Below are positions 18,230 to 27,484 of a DNA stretch of 64,000 bases, piece after piece. Positions within the stretch are counted from its first letter, which is position 1, and each line of letters opens with the position of its first letter. The notes beneath the pieces were generated by a model. The model saw only the letters and a list, made by a program, of their open reading frames with translations. It had not been told where the DNA came from and did not search any database. Source of the stretch: JAMHWD01 sp035911135. GTDB lineage: Bacteria > Pseudomonadota > Alphaproteobacteria > Micavibrionales > Micavibrionaceae. The position numbers were made by a program, and so were the translations under genes. Location of the stretch: contig JAMHWD010000034.1 in assembly GCA_035911135.1 (NCBI GenBank), positions 183,688 to 247,687 on the forward strand, given 5' to 3'.

Positions 18230-18505
18230 TTACGAGATTATCTGCGCGCTATATTCCTCATGCCGGCGCAGCCATGACACCGCATAGCCGCAAATAGGGC
18301 GCACTTTAAGATTTTGCTTTTGCGCTTCTTCCATCAAGGAGGCCATAAATTCCCCGGCCGCCCCCTGGCCGCGCAGTTCCGGCGGGGCCTCGACATAATC
18401 GATGCTCATCACGCCTTCATTGATCCTTGTACGGGCAAAGACCTTATGCCCGCCAAAATCCATCTCATGGCGTCCGGCCTGTTCATTCCATATCAGATGG
18501 CTCAT
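18230..18505 (-). CDS. small GNAT-family N-acetyltransferase (YjdJ type)
   Basis: The 91-residue product matches the short acetyltransferase family (PF14542). Visible marks are a beta-hairpin (FARTRINEGVMSIDYVEAPPELRGQGAA), in which RGQGAA is the acetyl-CoA pyrophosphate loop, and a C-terminal VRPICGYAVSWLRRHEEY. These proteins are about 90 residues long, so this one is complete. The substrate is unknown. It stands alone between the 403-residue gene and the DUF4139 gene. Confidence 0.8.
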   Translation of the reverse strand: MSHLIWNEQAGRHEMDFGGHKVFARTRINEGVMSIDYVEAPPELRGQGAAGEFMASLMEEAQKQNLKVRPICGYAVSWLRRHEEYSAQIIS

Positions 18506-18675
18506 CTCCTATCCTCCTTCTATAGCTTTTACAAACAAGCCTAGCGCAAAAATGGTTCAAATCCAGCCCTCATAACCGCGAGGGCTTTGGCCAAGGCCTT
18601 GTTTATGGTATGATCGCCGGGCTTAAATACTCTATCGCGTTTTCATTTCAATTTTTTAAACGATTAAGGATTTTC

Positions 18676-20373
18676 ATGAACCGCCTCGCCCTTGCACTTG
18701 CTGCCTTTACATTCTTAAGCGCCCCCGCCTTAGCCGATGACATCAAGGCTGAGACAAAACTCTCCAGCGCCACCGTCTATGGCGACCGCGCCATGTTAAG
18801 CCGCCATGCGGAAATTCACGTTCCGGCCGGCGCGCATATGATTATTATCGAAGGACTTTCGCCGCAGATCATGGGCGATTCCCTGCGTACCAAAGGTGAA
18901 AGCATAGAGAGCATGAGCCTTGGCGCGATCAGCCACAAAATTGTCAATCAGGCCGAATTATCCGGCGAGCGCGAAGCCGCCCTGCAAAAGGAATTAGAGG
19001 AGCGCCAGATTTCCCGCCAGAAAATCGAAGCCGAAAAAGCTGCCCTGCTGCAGCAGAAAAATTTCCTTGAATCCTTGAAGGCCGAAGCCATCACCAAGAC
19101 CAAGGAAGAATTGACGCAGTTTGTTTTTAACACCGATCAATGGATTGCGGCCTCCAAAACCATTCAATCCGGCCTTGCCGAAGCTTCTGCCGGGATCATC
19201 GACAAGGATGCGGCGCTGGCGCAGGTGGATAAGGAAATCGAGGCGATCCAGAACAACCTCAACCAGCTTTACACCGGTGATAAAAGCACCTTGCAGGTTT
19301 CAATCCCGGTTGAAGCCAAGACGGCAGGCACGCTGGAGATTGATCTGTCCTACCAGATCCCCGGTGCCAGATGGATGCCGGTTTATGATGCGCGCCTCGA
19401 TACCAAGACAGGGGGCCTTGAGATTATTCAATATGGCGCGGTCACGCAAAATACCGGCGAGGACTGGGATAATATTACCCTCACGCTTTCCACCGCGCGG
19501 CCCAATGTTGGCGCGGGCCTGCCCAAACCGCAGCCAAGCTGGGTGGATATTTTTGTGCCTCAACCAACATCACCTAGCTACATGATTGCGCGCGGCATGA
19601 GTAATGAGATGGCCGTAGCAGCTGCAGCTCCTATAGAAAGCTCGCTTAGCCAAGCCGATTTTTCTGACCATGAACCCCCCATGAGAAAGCAAAAACAACA
19701 AATCGCCCTTGTTGCCGCCACCATCGAAACCGGCGGGATGAATGCCGAATATAAAATCGCCGGGGCCAATGATGTGAAATCGGACGGGACGGAGACCAAA
19801 CTCCTGATTGGCAATTTCAAGACCGAAAACCAGATCGAGATTCAAGTACAGCCGCAAATCAGCACATCCGCCTATCTGGTGGCCAAGGCCAAGATCGAAG
19901 GCGAGAACCCCATCCTGCCCGGCCCTGTATCCTTGTTCAGGGATGGGGATTTCATCGGCAACAGCAAATTCCCCCTGATCCGCGCCGGGAAAGAAACGGA
20001 ACTGGCCTTTGGGATTGACGATCAGATCGCCGTGAAACGCGATACGTTATCGGATGAATCGGGCCAGTCGGGCATGTTGATCGGCGTGGAGAATGTCGCC
20101 GAGCGCGCCTATAGCACGGAAGTTGAAAATCTTCGCAAAACCGATGTGTCTCTGGTCGTGCTGGAGACGGTTCCCGCGCCGCGCCATGAAGATATCCGCC
20201 TTGAAATCACGGCAGATAAAACCACCAAAGGATATGAGATGGATGCCGATAAAGTCAAAGGCCTGATCCGGTGGAAAATGCCCTTGAAATCATCGGAAAA
20301 AACATCCATTGATCTGGGGTGGAAATTATTCTGGCCCAAGGATCAAAATATTTCCGGTCTGCCAACGCAATAA
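18676..20373 (+). CDS. DUF4139 / DUF4140 exported protein (mucoidy-inhibitor MuiA-like)
   Basis: A signal peptide (MNRLALALAAFTFLSAPALA) is followed by an N-terminal beta domain with the phrase TVYGDRAMLSRHAEIHVPAG and IIIEGLSP, typical of DUF4140. A coiled coil follows (about residues 95-190), then a DUF4139 region with SYQIPGARWMPVYDARLDTK and QNTGEDWDNITLTLSTARP. The family is widespread and periplasmic or surface-linked, with no agreed function; the MuiA name comes from a mucoid phenotype in one relative. The start at 18676 is set by the signal peptide and AAGGA upstream. divL follows after 12 bases. Confidence 0.75.
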   Translation: MNRLALALAAFTFLSAPALADDIKAETKLSSATVYGDRAMLSRHAEIHVPAGAHMIIIEGLSPQIMGDSLRTKGESIESMSLGAISHKIVNQAELSGEREAALQKELEERQISRQKIEAEKAALLQQKNFLESLKAEAITKTKEELTQFVFNTDQWIAASKTIQSGLAEASAGIIDKDAALAQVDKEIEAIQNNLNQLYTGDKSTLQVSIPVEAKTAGTLEIDLSYQIPGARWMPVYDARLDTKTGGLEIIQYGAVTQNTGEDWDNITLTLSTARPNVGAGLPKPQPSWVDIFVPQPTSPSYMIARGMSNEMAVAAAAPIESSLSQADFSDHEPPMRKQKQQIALVAATIETGGMNAEYKIAGANDVKSDGTETKLLIGNFKTENQIEIQVQPQISTSAYLVAKAKIEGENPILPGPVSLFRDGDFIGNSKFPLIRAGKETELAFGIDDQIAVKRDTLSDESGQSGMLIGVENVAERAYSTEVENLRKTDVSLVVLETVPAPRHEDIRLEITADKTTKGYEMDADKVKGLIRWKMPLKSSEKTSIDLGWKLFWPKDQNISGLPTQ

Positions 20374-20385
20374 AAACAAAAACCT

Positions 20386-22797
20386 GTGAACGCCCTTACC
20401 CCGCATAAAAAACAAAACGCCCTTGCCCGCCTGATTAAAGGATTATCGGGGCGCGAGAATCTGGAAGCCGAGCGATCAAGGCTGGAGGCGTTTTTATCCG
20501 CTGTGCCGGGGGATTATTGCGGCTGGAGCCGTGACGGGGCCGTGGCATACAGCACCGGATTTTTAAAGATGCTGGGGCTGGAAAAACTCTCCTCCATTGC
20601 TGATATTCAAAACGCCTTATCCGCTTCCGACGGCGCCGCGCTGGAGGGGGTCTTCAACCGCCTGCGATCAGAAAGCATCGGCTTTCAGATCACGGCGCGG
20701 TCGGGAGATGATTTACGGATATTTCGTATCTCCGGCCATAAGGGGCGCGATTTGCGGGGCGAAGATCATGTTGATGTCCTCTGGATCGAGGATATCACCC
20801 GCCAGAGCGAGCAGCATGAGCGAATATCCGAAGAATTTTCTGCGGCCGAAACGGCGCTTTCGCATCTGATGCTTTTGCTGGAAAAATATCCGGCGCCCAT
20901 CTGGAAGCGCGATGCCAGTTTTGACATTATCTGGTGCAACCCGGCCTATGCCGAACTGGTCGGCAAAACCGCCGAAGAAGTTGTAACCCAGCAAATTGAA
21001 ATCGAGCCGGCCTCACGCCTCAAGAAAAAAACCGAAACCAAAACCCCGACCAGTGGCCGTGATCTGGCCCGCAACGCGCTGGAAAGCGGCAAACAGACCT
21101 TCACCAAAAAGCATGTCATCTCGCAAGGCAAACGCTTGTTGCTCTCGATCTCGGAAACGCCGATCCCGGAAAAATCCATCACCTATGGCGTGGCGCAGGA
21201 TATTTCCGCGCAGGAAGAAATTGAATCAAAGCTCGCCCGGTATGAAGCCACCAACCGGGAATTGCTGGAACAGCTCCGCACCGCCATTGGCATTTACGGC
21301 ACGGACCAGAAACTGGAATTTTATAATTCTGCCTTTGCCCAGCTCTGGGGGCTGGAAGATCAATGGCTGAATTCCAAACCCCGCCTTGGCGATATCATGG
21401 AAAAACTCCGCGAGCAGCGCCGCCTGCCGGAACAGGCCGATTTCCGCCGCTTCAAGCAGGGCTGGCTGGATATGTTCACCACATTGATCCACCCGCATGA
21501 GGATATGCTCTATTTGCCAAGCGGATCGGCACTGCGGATGCTGGTTGTGCCACAAAGCGCGGGCGGTCTGATGATGACATTTGAAGATTTCACCAGCCGC
21601 CTTGAACTGGAATCATCGTATAACACGCTGATTGCTGTACAGCGCGAGACGCTTGATAACCTCTCCGAAGGGGTGGCGGTGTTTGGCGGGGATGGCCGCT
21701 TAAAGCTCTGGAATCCGGCCTATGGACGGCTTTGGAACATGCACCCCGAAGACCTCGAAGGCCAGCCGCATATCACCGTCTTGTCCGAAAAACAAAAATC
21801 ATTTTTCAGCGCGCCCGAATGGCAGCGCCGCAAGGAAGAGCTTATGTCGCTGGCGCTGGAACGCCTGCTGCATGAAGGGCGTTTCAAGCGCAATGATGAT
21901 GTGCTGATTGATTATTCAACCGTCCCCTTGCCCGATGGCGGGGTGCTGGTGACCTATGCCGATGTAACGGACAGCGTGCAGGTCGAAAATGCGCTGCGCG
22001 AGAAAAATGCCGCGCTGGAGACTGCCGAACGCCTCAAGATTGATTTCCTTGCCAATGTCTCCTACCAGTTGCGTACGCCGTTGAGCGCCATTATGGGCTT
22101 TAACGACATTCTCGATCAGGAATATTTCGGCGGGCTGAACAAAAAGCAAAAGGAATATACCGGCGATATCAGAACGGCGAGCGAGCGCCTTTTATCCCTG
22201 ATTAACGACATTCTTGATCTCTCCACTATCGAAGCGGGCTATCTGAAGCTGGAGAAAGAGCCGTTAAAGATTCACGAGATTCTGGAAGCCGTTGCCGATC
22301 TGGTGCGCGAATGGGCGCGCAAGGAAAATATCACCGTCTCGCTTTCGGCCCCGGCCAATATCGGGGAGATCGAGGCTGATCCGCTGCGCCTCAAGCAAGC
22401 GCTCATGAACCTGATCCGCAATGCCATTAATTTCACACCCGCCGGCGGGGCGATTACGCTGGGCGCGAGCCGCCGTCAGGACGGCATCGAGATCCGCGTC
22501 AGCGATACCGGTATCGGCATTGCCCGTGAAAATCAGATCCGCATCTTTGAACCCTTCGAGCGCGCGCTGGCCGGCACGACCGATGTCAATGACAGCAGCA
22601 ATTTCATCAAAAACCGCGGCGGGGCTGGCCTGGGATTATCACTGGTGAAAAATATCATGGCCCTGCATGGCGGCGAGGTCCGGCTGGAGAGCGAGCCCGG
22701 CAAAGGCACGGATGTTATTTTATTCCTGCCCTTTAATACCGGCGCAGATTCAACCAGCATCAAGCTGGGTAAAAAGCTGAACTTTATCAAAAACTAG
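20386..22797 (+). CDS. divL: DivL-type cell-cycle pseudo-histidine kinase (Tyr in place of His)
   Basis: The 803-residue protein has about four PAS domains (roughly residues 30-140, 165-270, 285-400 and 410-540), a DHp region and a CA domain with NLIRNAINF, DTGIGI and GGAGLGLSLVK. At the phospho-acceptor site the sequence is NVSYQLRTPLSAI: Tyr560 replaces the usual His of SHELRTP. This is the hallmark of DivL, which in Caulobacter binds DivK and controls the CckA-CtrA relay rather than acting as a normal kinase. No membrane helix is seen. It starts with GTG. The neighbours ahcY, tsaE, murU-like and addB fit the usual alphaproteobacterial context. Confidence 0.88.
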   Translation: MNALTPHKKQNALARLIKGLSGRENLEAERSRLEAFLSAVPGDYCGWSRDGAVAYSTGFLKMLGLEKLSSIADIQNALSASDGAALEGVFNRLRSESIGFQITARSGDDLRIFRISGHKGRDLRGEDHVDVLWIEDITRQSEQHERISEEFSAAETALSHLMLLLEKYPAPIWKRDASFDIIWCNPAYAELVGKTAEEVVTQQIEIEPASRLKKKTETKTPTSGRDLARNALESGKQTFTKKHVISQGKRLLLSISETPIPEKSITYGVAQDISAQEEIESKLARYEATNRELLEQLRTAIGIYGTDQKLEFYNSAFAQLWGLEDQWLNSKPRLGDIMEKLREQRRLPEQADFRRFKQGWLDMFTTLIHPHEDMLYLPSGSALRMLVVPQSAGGLMMTFEDFTSRLELESSYNTLIAVQRETLDNLSEGVAVFGGDGRLKLWNPAYGRLWNMHPEDLEGQPHITVLSEKQKSFFSAPEWQRRKEELMSLALERLLHEGRFKRNDDVLIDYSTVPLPDGGVLVTYADVTDSVQVENALREKNAALETAERLKIDFLANVSYQLRTPLSAIMGFNDILDQEYFGGLNKKQKEYTGDIRTASERLLSLINDILDLSTIEAGYLKLEKEPLKIHEILEAVADLVREWARKENITVSLSAPANIGEIEADPLRLKQALMNLIRNAINFTPAGGAITLGASRRQDGIEIRVSDTGIGIARENQIRIFEPFERALAGTTDVNDSSNFIKNRGGAGLGLSLVKNIMALHGGEVRLESEPGKGTDVILFLPFNTGADSTSIKLGKKLNFIKN

Positions 22798-22803
22798 AAA
22801 TTA

Positions 22804-23220
22804 TCATTCAAAACATTCGGCCCAGATATCAACGCCGCTGTCATCGGCCTTGCGTTTGGCCTTGACGATGATCTCGCCCTGATCAATTTTTGTCTTGCAG
22901 GAGAAAACCGGAAAAAGCGTCCGCAGGACCACTTCGAGTTTTCGGTCTTCAAAAAACGGCCCGTAAGAGCAAAACTCGGCACGGTCGGAATCATATCCTT
23001 CCGCATCTTTTGATCCGGCCTTATCCAGACGGAAATTGGACCGATGGCGGGATTGCGTGCCATCCGGCGCGGTGTAAAAATCCGTGGCGATATTGCCGAA
23101 CATCGTAAAATCAGCCGTGTTTCTGATCGTAAAGCATATAGGATCCTGCACGATGTCCTGCGCCTGCGCGCCTTGTGCAAAAAATACCATAAAAATGGCC
23201 ATGAATATGATCTGTCTCAT
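22804..23220 (-). CDS. exported hypothetical protein (138 aa)
   Basis: The product carries a clear signal peptide (MRQIIFMAIFMVFFAQGAQAQ) and a mature part of about 117 residues with four cysteines (in DPICFTI, EFCSYG, FSCKT and AECFE), probably forming two disulphides in the periplasm. Beta-strands dominate. I do not recognise a named family. It lies on the opposite strand between divL and tsaE, convergent with divL, with a 6-base gap. Confidence 0.75.
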   Translation of the reverse strand: MRQIIFMAIFMVFFAQGAQAQDIVQDPICFTIRNTADFTMFGNIATDFYTAPDGTQSRHRSNFRLDKAGSKDAEGYDSDRAEFCSYGPFFEDRKLEVVLRTLFPVFSCKTKIDQGEIIVKAKRKADDSGVDIWAECFE

Positions 23221-23334
23221 ATCTTCATTCTAACATGATTTTTCATGGCCCGCCCATAAAGAAACCTTGTGCATCGCCGTAGAATCCCCTTAAAAAATGG
23301 ATGAAATTTCAATCCCTTGGCGCTAGAGTGGGGT

Positions 23335-23754
23335 ATGATCTTCCAACCGCGCCGCCCAGAAGAAACGGAGCTTCTCGCCCCGCAAATTGCCCCCCGCATC
23401 ATACCCGGCCGGCCTCTGTGCCTTTACGGCGATCTGGGGGCCGGAAAATCATTGCTGGCGCGGGCGCTGATCCGCCATTTATGCGGCGATCCGGGGCTGG
23501 AAGTGCCCAGCCCGACCTTCACGCTGGTGCAATATTACGAAACGGCACAAGGGCCTTTATATCATTTTGATCTCTATCGCCTCAAAGACCCTGATGAGAT
23601 TTTCAATCTGGGATGGGACGAGGCCTTGAACGGCATTTGCCTGATTGAATGGCCGGAGCGTCTCGGCCCTTATATGCCAAAACGCCGCCTTGATCTTCAT
23701 ATTGCCATCACCGGGCCCGATACCCGCGATATGGAACTGCGAGAATATCCATGA
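23335..23754 (+). CDS. tsaE: tRNA threonylcarbamoyladenosine biosynthesis ATPase TsaE
   Basis: TsaE works with TsaB and TsaD in making t6A37 on ANN-decoding tRNAs. The 139-residue protein has the Walker A loop GDLGAGKS (about residues 36-43), the SPTFTLVQYY segment, YHFDLYRL and the IEWPERLG motif, all family hallmarks. The start is put at ATG 23335; a TTG 18 bases earlier is less likely. The stop overlaps the start of the nucleotidyltransferase gene. In many relatives amgK lies between these two genes. Confidence 0.93.
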   Translation: MIFQPRRPEETELLAPQIAPRIIPGRPLCLYGDLGAGKSLLARALIRHLCGDPGLEVPSPTFTLVQYYETAQGPLYHFDLYRLKDPDEIFNLGWDEALNGICLIEWPERLGPYMPKRRLDLHIAITGPDTRDMELREYP

Positions 23755-24467
23755 CCAAAAGAAAGATTGATACGGGCTTTATTCTGGCGGCCGGTTTTGG
23801 GAAACGCATGATGCCCCTGACCGCTACGCGGCCCAAGCCCATGGTGGAAATCGCCGGCAGGCCGATGATTGATTATACAATTGATCAGCTGCACAATCAC
23901 GGGATTGCGCGCATTATCATCAACACGCATTATCAGGCGCAGGTTTTGCACGATCATATTGCCGCGATGCCGGAACCCCGCCCCCTGATTTCCTATGAGC
24001 CGGAAATTCTGGAGACTGGCGGCGGGCTAAAAAATGCACTGCCCCTCATTGGCCAGAATGATTTTTTTGTCCTGAGCGGCGATTCCATCCTTGAGGACGG
24101 CGCGCAAGAAAGCGCCCTTGCCCGGCTGGAAAAATTCTGGGATCCGGCAAAGATGGACATATTAATCCTTCTGCAGCCTTTGGATGCCATGACCACAAGC
24201 GCCAGCGGCGATTACGATCTGGATGATCAGGGCCGCGCCATACGAAGCCGCAATAAAAACGGCGCGCTCATGTTTACCAGCGCCCGCATCAACAAAGCCT
24301 CGATTTTTAATGGCGCGCCCGATGGCTCGTTTTCTTATCTGGATTTACTGGATAAAGCCGAACGCGAGGGACGATTATACGGCATCATCCATGATGGGCT
24401 TTGGCATCATATCAGCACACCGGCTGATGCGGCCCTTGCCAGCGAATATTTCAAAGGCAGGCAATGA
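23751..24467 (+). CDS. murU: nucleotidyltransferase, MurU-like (N-acetylmuramate-1-phosphate uridylyltransferase candidate)
   Basis: The 238-residue GT-A-fold enzyme begins GFILAAGFGKRMMPLTATRPKPMVEIAGRPM, containing the NTP-binding GxGxRM-x(n)-PKP signature. It later has LSGDSILEDG, which fits the metal-binding aspartate region, and ends with GLWHHISTPADA, like MurU. MurU makes UDP-MurNAc from MurNAc-1-phosphate in peptidoglycan recycling. The kinase that supplies this substrate, AmgK, is usually encoded directly upstream but is missing here. It overlaps tsaE and addB by 4 bases each. The sugar specificity is inferred. Confidence 0.75.
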   Translation: MTKRKIDTGFILAAGFGKRMMPLTATRPKPMVEIAGRPMIDYTIDQLHNHGIARIIINTHYQAQVLHDHIAAMPEPRPLISYEPEILETGGGLKNALPLIGQNDFFVLSGDSILEDGAQESALARLEKFWDPAKMDILILLQPLDAMTTSASGDYDLDDQGRAIRSRNKNGALMFTSARINKASIFNGAPDGSFSYLDLLDKAEREGRLYGIIHDGLWHHISTPADAALASEYFKGRQ

Positions 24468-27400
24468 TGCAACATCCTGCAAAACTTCCTGTTTTTAATA
24501 TCCCTTCGGGATCAGGTTTTGCCGCCGCGCTGGCGCGAAGATTGCTGGAAGAAACGCAAGGCAATCCGGCCGCACTCTCGCAGATACATATCCTCTTGCC
24601 TACCCGCCGCGCAGCAAGAACAGTGCGCGAGGCTTTTCTGCGCGAGAGCAACGGCGCGGCTCTATTGCTCCCGCGCCTCCAGCCCTTGGGTGATGTTGAT
24701 GAAGAAGAACTGACCTTTGCGCTGATGGGCTCGGCTGCCGATCATCTGGATATCCCGCCGGCCATAACATCAGCCGAACGCGATCTGATTCTGGCGAAAC
24801 TGATTGCCCTCATTCCCGGCATGGCGGGGTCATTCGGCATGGCGCTTGGCCTGGCTTCGGCGCTGGGGCGTTTTCTGGACCAAGCGCATATCGAGGAGCT
24901 TGATCTGAATAATCTCGACAAGCTGGCGCCTGAAAACCTGGCCGAGCATTGGCAGATCACACTGAAGTTTTTTGAAATACTGCGAGAAGAATGGCCTAAA
25001 ATTCTACGCACGCGCGGCCTGATAGATGCGGCAGAACGGCGCAGCATACTAATGCACAGCCTTGCCCGGCATTGGCAAAAGAATCCGCCCGCGCACCGCA
25101 TCATCGCCGCCGGAACAACCGGATCAATCCCGGCCACTGCACAAATCCTGAAAATTATCGCCCAGCTTCCCAACGGTCAGATCATCCTGCCCGGTCTGGA
25201 CCGTGAAATGGATGAGGAAAGCTGGGATCATCTGGGGCCGGCGCATCCACAATACGGCCTTAAAGCCTTGCTGGAAATTCTGGGCGTCCACCGCAAGGAT
25301 GTGAACACATGGCCGGGATCCTGCGGCGATGACAATCGCCTGCTTTTGGCGCGCGAGATTATGCGCCCCCCCGAAACCACCGCGCAATGGTCGGCGTTGC
25401 CAGATGATAAATCCGCGCATGCGTCTATTGAATCCGCCCTGCACGGCATCAGCGTCATCGAAGCCGATACCCAGCAAGAAGAAGCCAATGTGATTGCCTT
25501 ATATCTGCGCGAGACCTTGGAAGACCCCTCCAGAACGGCCGCGCTGATTACCCCTGACCGCCAACTGGCCAAGCGTGTTATCGCGCAATGCCAAAGATGG
25601 AATATCGCCATAGATGACAGCGCCGGAATAGCGCTTGACCTCACCCCGGCTGGCGAGTTTTTTCTATTGTGTCTTTCAGCATGGCAGCATGATTTTTCGC
25701 CTGTTGCACTTTTATCGTGTCTCAAGCATCCCTTCTGCCGCGCCGGGATTGCGGATGAGCGCTATTTCGCCGGATTGAATGCTCTGGAGGAAACCATATT
25801 ACGCGGATTAAAACCGGCGCCGGGCTTCTCCGGGATAAGAGCGCGTTTAGCGGAATCAAAGAAAGCGCCTGAAATTCTTGCCGGATTTATTGATGATCTG
25901 GAAAAAGCGTTTGCGCCGTTGATTGATTTTTCTGCTGGCGATGATCTATCGCCGCTTCTTCTGATGCGCGCCCATCTGCACGCATACGAGTCCCTCTGCG
26001 CCCGGCCCGGCATGCCATCGGCAGACCTGCCCTGCTGGCGCGGCGATGCCGGAAACGCCCTTAGCAATCTACTCGCAACGCTCTTGGATTACTCGGAAGA
26101 ATTCCCGCCGGCTATAACCCCGGATGATTACAGCGAAGCCCTGCAGCATTTCATGAAGGCGCAGATTGTGCGCCCCGCCTATGGCGCGCATCCGCGCCTT
26201 TCGATATTGGGCCAGATGGAGGCACGTCTGGTTGAGGCTGATCTGCTTATTCTTGGCGGCCTTAACGAAGGATCATGGCCACCTGATCCGGGGCATGATC
26301 CGTGGATGTCGCGCGCCATGAGAAAGGAATTCGGCCTTCCTGATGCTGACCGGGCCATCGGCTTGGCGGCGCATGACTTTATCCAGGGATTTTGTGCAAA
26401 GCGCGTTGTTCTGACCCGGGCAAAGATCAATGACAAAAGCCCGTCTGTGCCCGCGCGCTGGCTAGAGCGGCTTTATACGGTTCTCGAAGCCACCAGCTTG
26501 GCCAAAACTCTTGATAAGGGCACGGAGCAGATATTACGGGCAAAAATCATGGACAAGGCAGATTCCATCACACCTTGTGAACGCCCGGCCCCTTGCCCCC
26601 CTGTTGCGGTGCGTCCGAACGCCTTGTCTGTCACACAAATCGAGACATGGCTAAAAGACCCCTATGCAATTTATGCGCGCCATATTCTGAAGTTGGAGAA
26701 ATGGCAAAGACTGGAAAGGCCGGTTGAACCACGCGATACTGGCACGATCATTCATGAAGTCATGGAGCAATTTGGCAAGCTCTATCCCCGGACGCTGCCA
26801 GTCAATACGCCGCAGGTCTTAATGGAGCTTGCAGAAAATATTCTAAAAAATTATCCGGATGATCAGGCTCTTTGGACATACTGGCGTCTTCGCTTTGCAC
26901 GGATTGCCGCATGGATCAGCGAACAGGAGGGCGAATGGCGAAGCCAATCCAGCATATTATCCCTTGAATCAAAAGGGACATGGACTGCCGATATTGCAGG
27001 CACGCCCTTTGCCTTGAGCGGAAAACCCGACCGGATTGACCTGATTCAGGCATCCGGGGAATGTGCAATTCTGGATTATAAAACAGGCGGCGATTTCAGC
27101 CTGAAAGGCATAAAGGCCGGACAATACCCGCAATTGCCGCTGGAAGGCGTGATGTTGAAAAACAATGCCTTTGCCGATATTGGCATACGCGGCAAAAATA
27201 CGAGCATGCTCTCATACTGGATATTAAAGGGCGGGCGCAAAGCTGGCATGGTGAAAAATTTTGGGCATGATGGCAAGGCCGATATTCCCGCCATTATTGA
27301 TCAGGCTGAGGAATCTTTCATGACGCTGGTTGCTGATTTTCGCAATCCGCAAACACCTTATGTCTGCCTGCCTGATCCGGCAAATATGCCGCGCTTTAAT

Positions 27401-27484
27401 GAATACGAACATTTATCCCGCCACAAGGAATGGGGCGCGGCAGGCGATGATGAGGATGAAAACGAAGGCGGGGATATAGAATGA
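24464..27484 (+). CDS. addB: double-strand break repair protein AddB (alphaproteobacterial type)
   Basis: AddB is the second subunit of the AddAB helicase-nuclease that processes double-strand ends for RecA. The 1006-residue product has an inactivated helicase-like N-terminus (PSGSGFAAALARRLLEE), a conserved LNEGSWPPDPGHDPWMSR motif around residue 600-620, and a C-terminal RecB-type nuclease core RIDLIQ...CAILDYKTGGD near residue 855-875. The length is typical. It starts within the murU-like stop and ends in the addA start, so murU-addB-addA are one coupled unit. Confidence 0.93.
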   Translation: MMQHPAKLPVFNIPSGSGFAAALARRLLEETQGNPAALSQIHILLPTRRAARTVREAFLRESNGAALLLPRLQPLGDVDEEELTFALMGSAADHLDIPPAITSAERDLILAKLIALIPGMAGSFGMALGLASALGRFLDQAHIEELDLNNLDKLAPENLAEHWQITLKFFEILREEWPKILRTRGLIDAAERRSILMHSLARHWQKNPPAHRIIAAGTTGSIPATAQILKIIAQLPNGQIILPGLDREMDEESWDHLGPAHPQYGLKALLEILGVHRKDVNTWPGSCGDDNRLLLAREIMRPPETTAQWSALPDDKSAHASIESALHGISVIEADTQQEEANVIALYLRETLEDPSRTAALITPDRQLAKRVIAQCQRWNIAIDDSAGIALDLTPAGEFFLLCLSAWQHDFSPVALLSCLKHPFCRAGIADERYFAGLNALEETILRGLKPAPGFSGIRARLAESKKAPEILAGFIDDLEKAFAPLIDFSAGDDLSPLLLMRAHLHAYESLCARPGMPSADLPCWRGDAGNALSNLLATLLDYSEEFPPAITPDDYSEALQHFMKAQIVRPAYGAHPRLSILGQMEARLVEADLLILGGLNEGSWPPDPGHDPWMSRAMRKEFGLPDADRAIGLAAHDFIQGFCAKRVVLTRAKINDKSPSVPARWLERLYTVLEATSLAKTLDKGTEQILRAKIMDKADSITPCERPAPCPPVAVRPNALSVTQIETWLKDPYAIYARHILKLEKWQRLERPVEPRDTGTIIHEVMEQFGKLYPRTLPVNTPQVLMELAENILKNYPDDQALWTYWRLRFARIAAWISEQEGEWRSQSSILSLESKGTWTADIAGTPFALSGKPDRIDLIQASGECAILDYKTGGDFSLKGIKAGQYPQLPLEGVMLKNNAFADIGIRGKNTSMLSYWILKGGRKAGMVKNFGHDGKADIPAIIDQAEESFMTLVADFRNPQTPYVCLPDPANMPRFNEYEHLSRHKEWGAAGDDEDENEGGDIE

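Noticed and set aside
18550..18590. GGTTCAAATCC followed by a GAGGGCT hairpin, resembling a tRNA end
   Set aside because: The stem bases around the loop do not pair and no cloverleaf can be drawn; the AGCCCTC/GAGGGCT hairpin has no T-run either.
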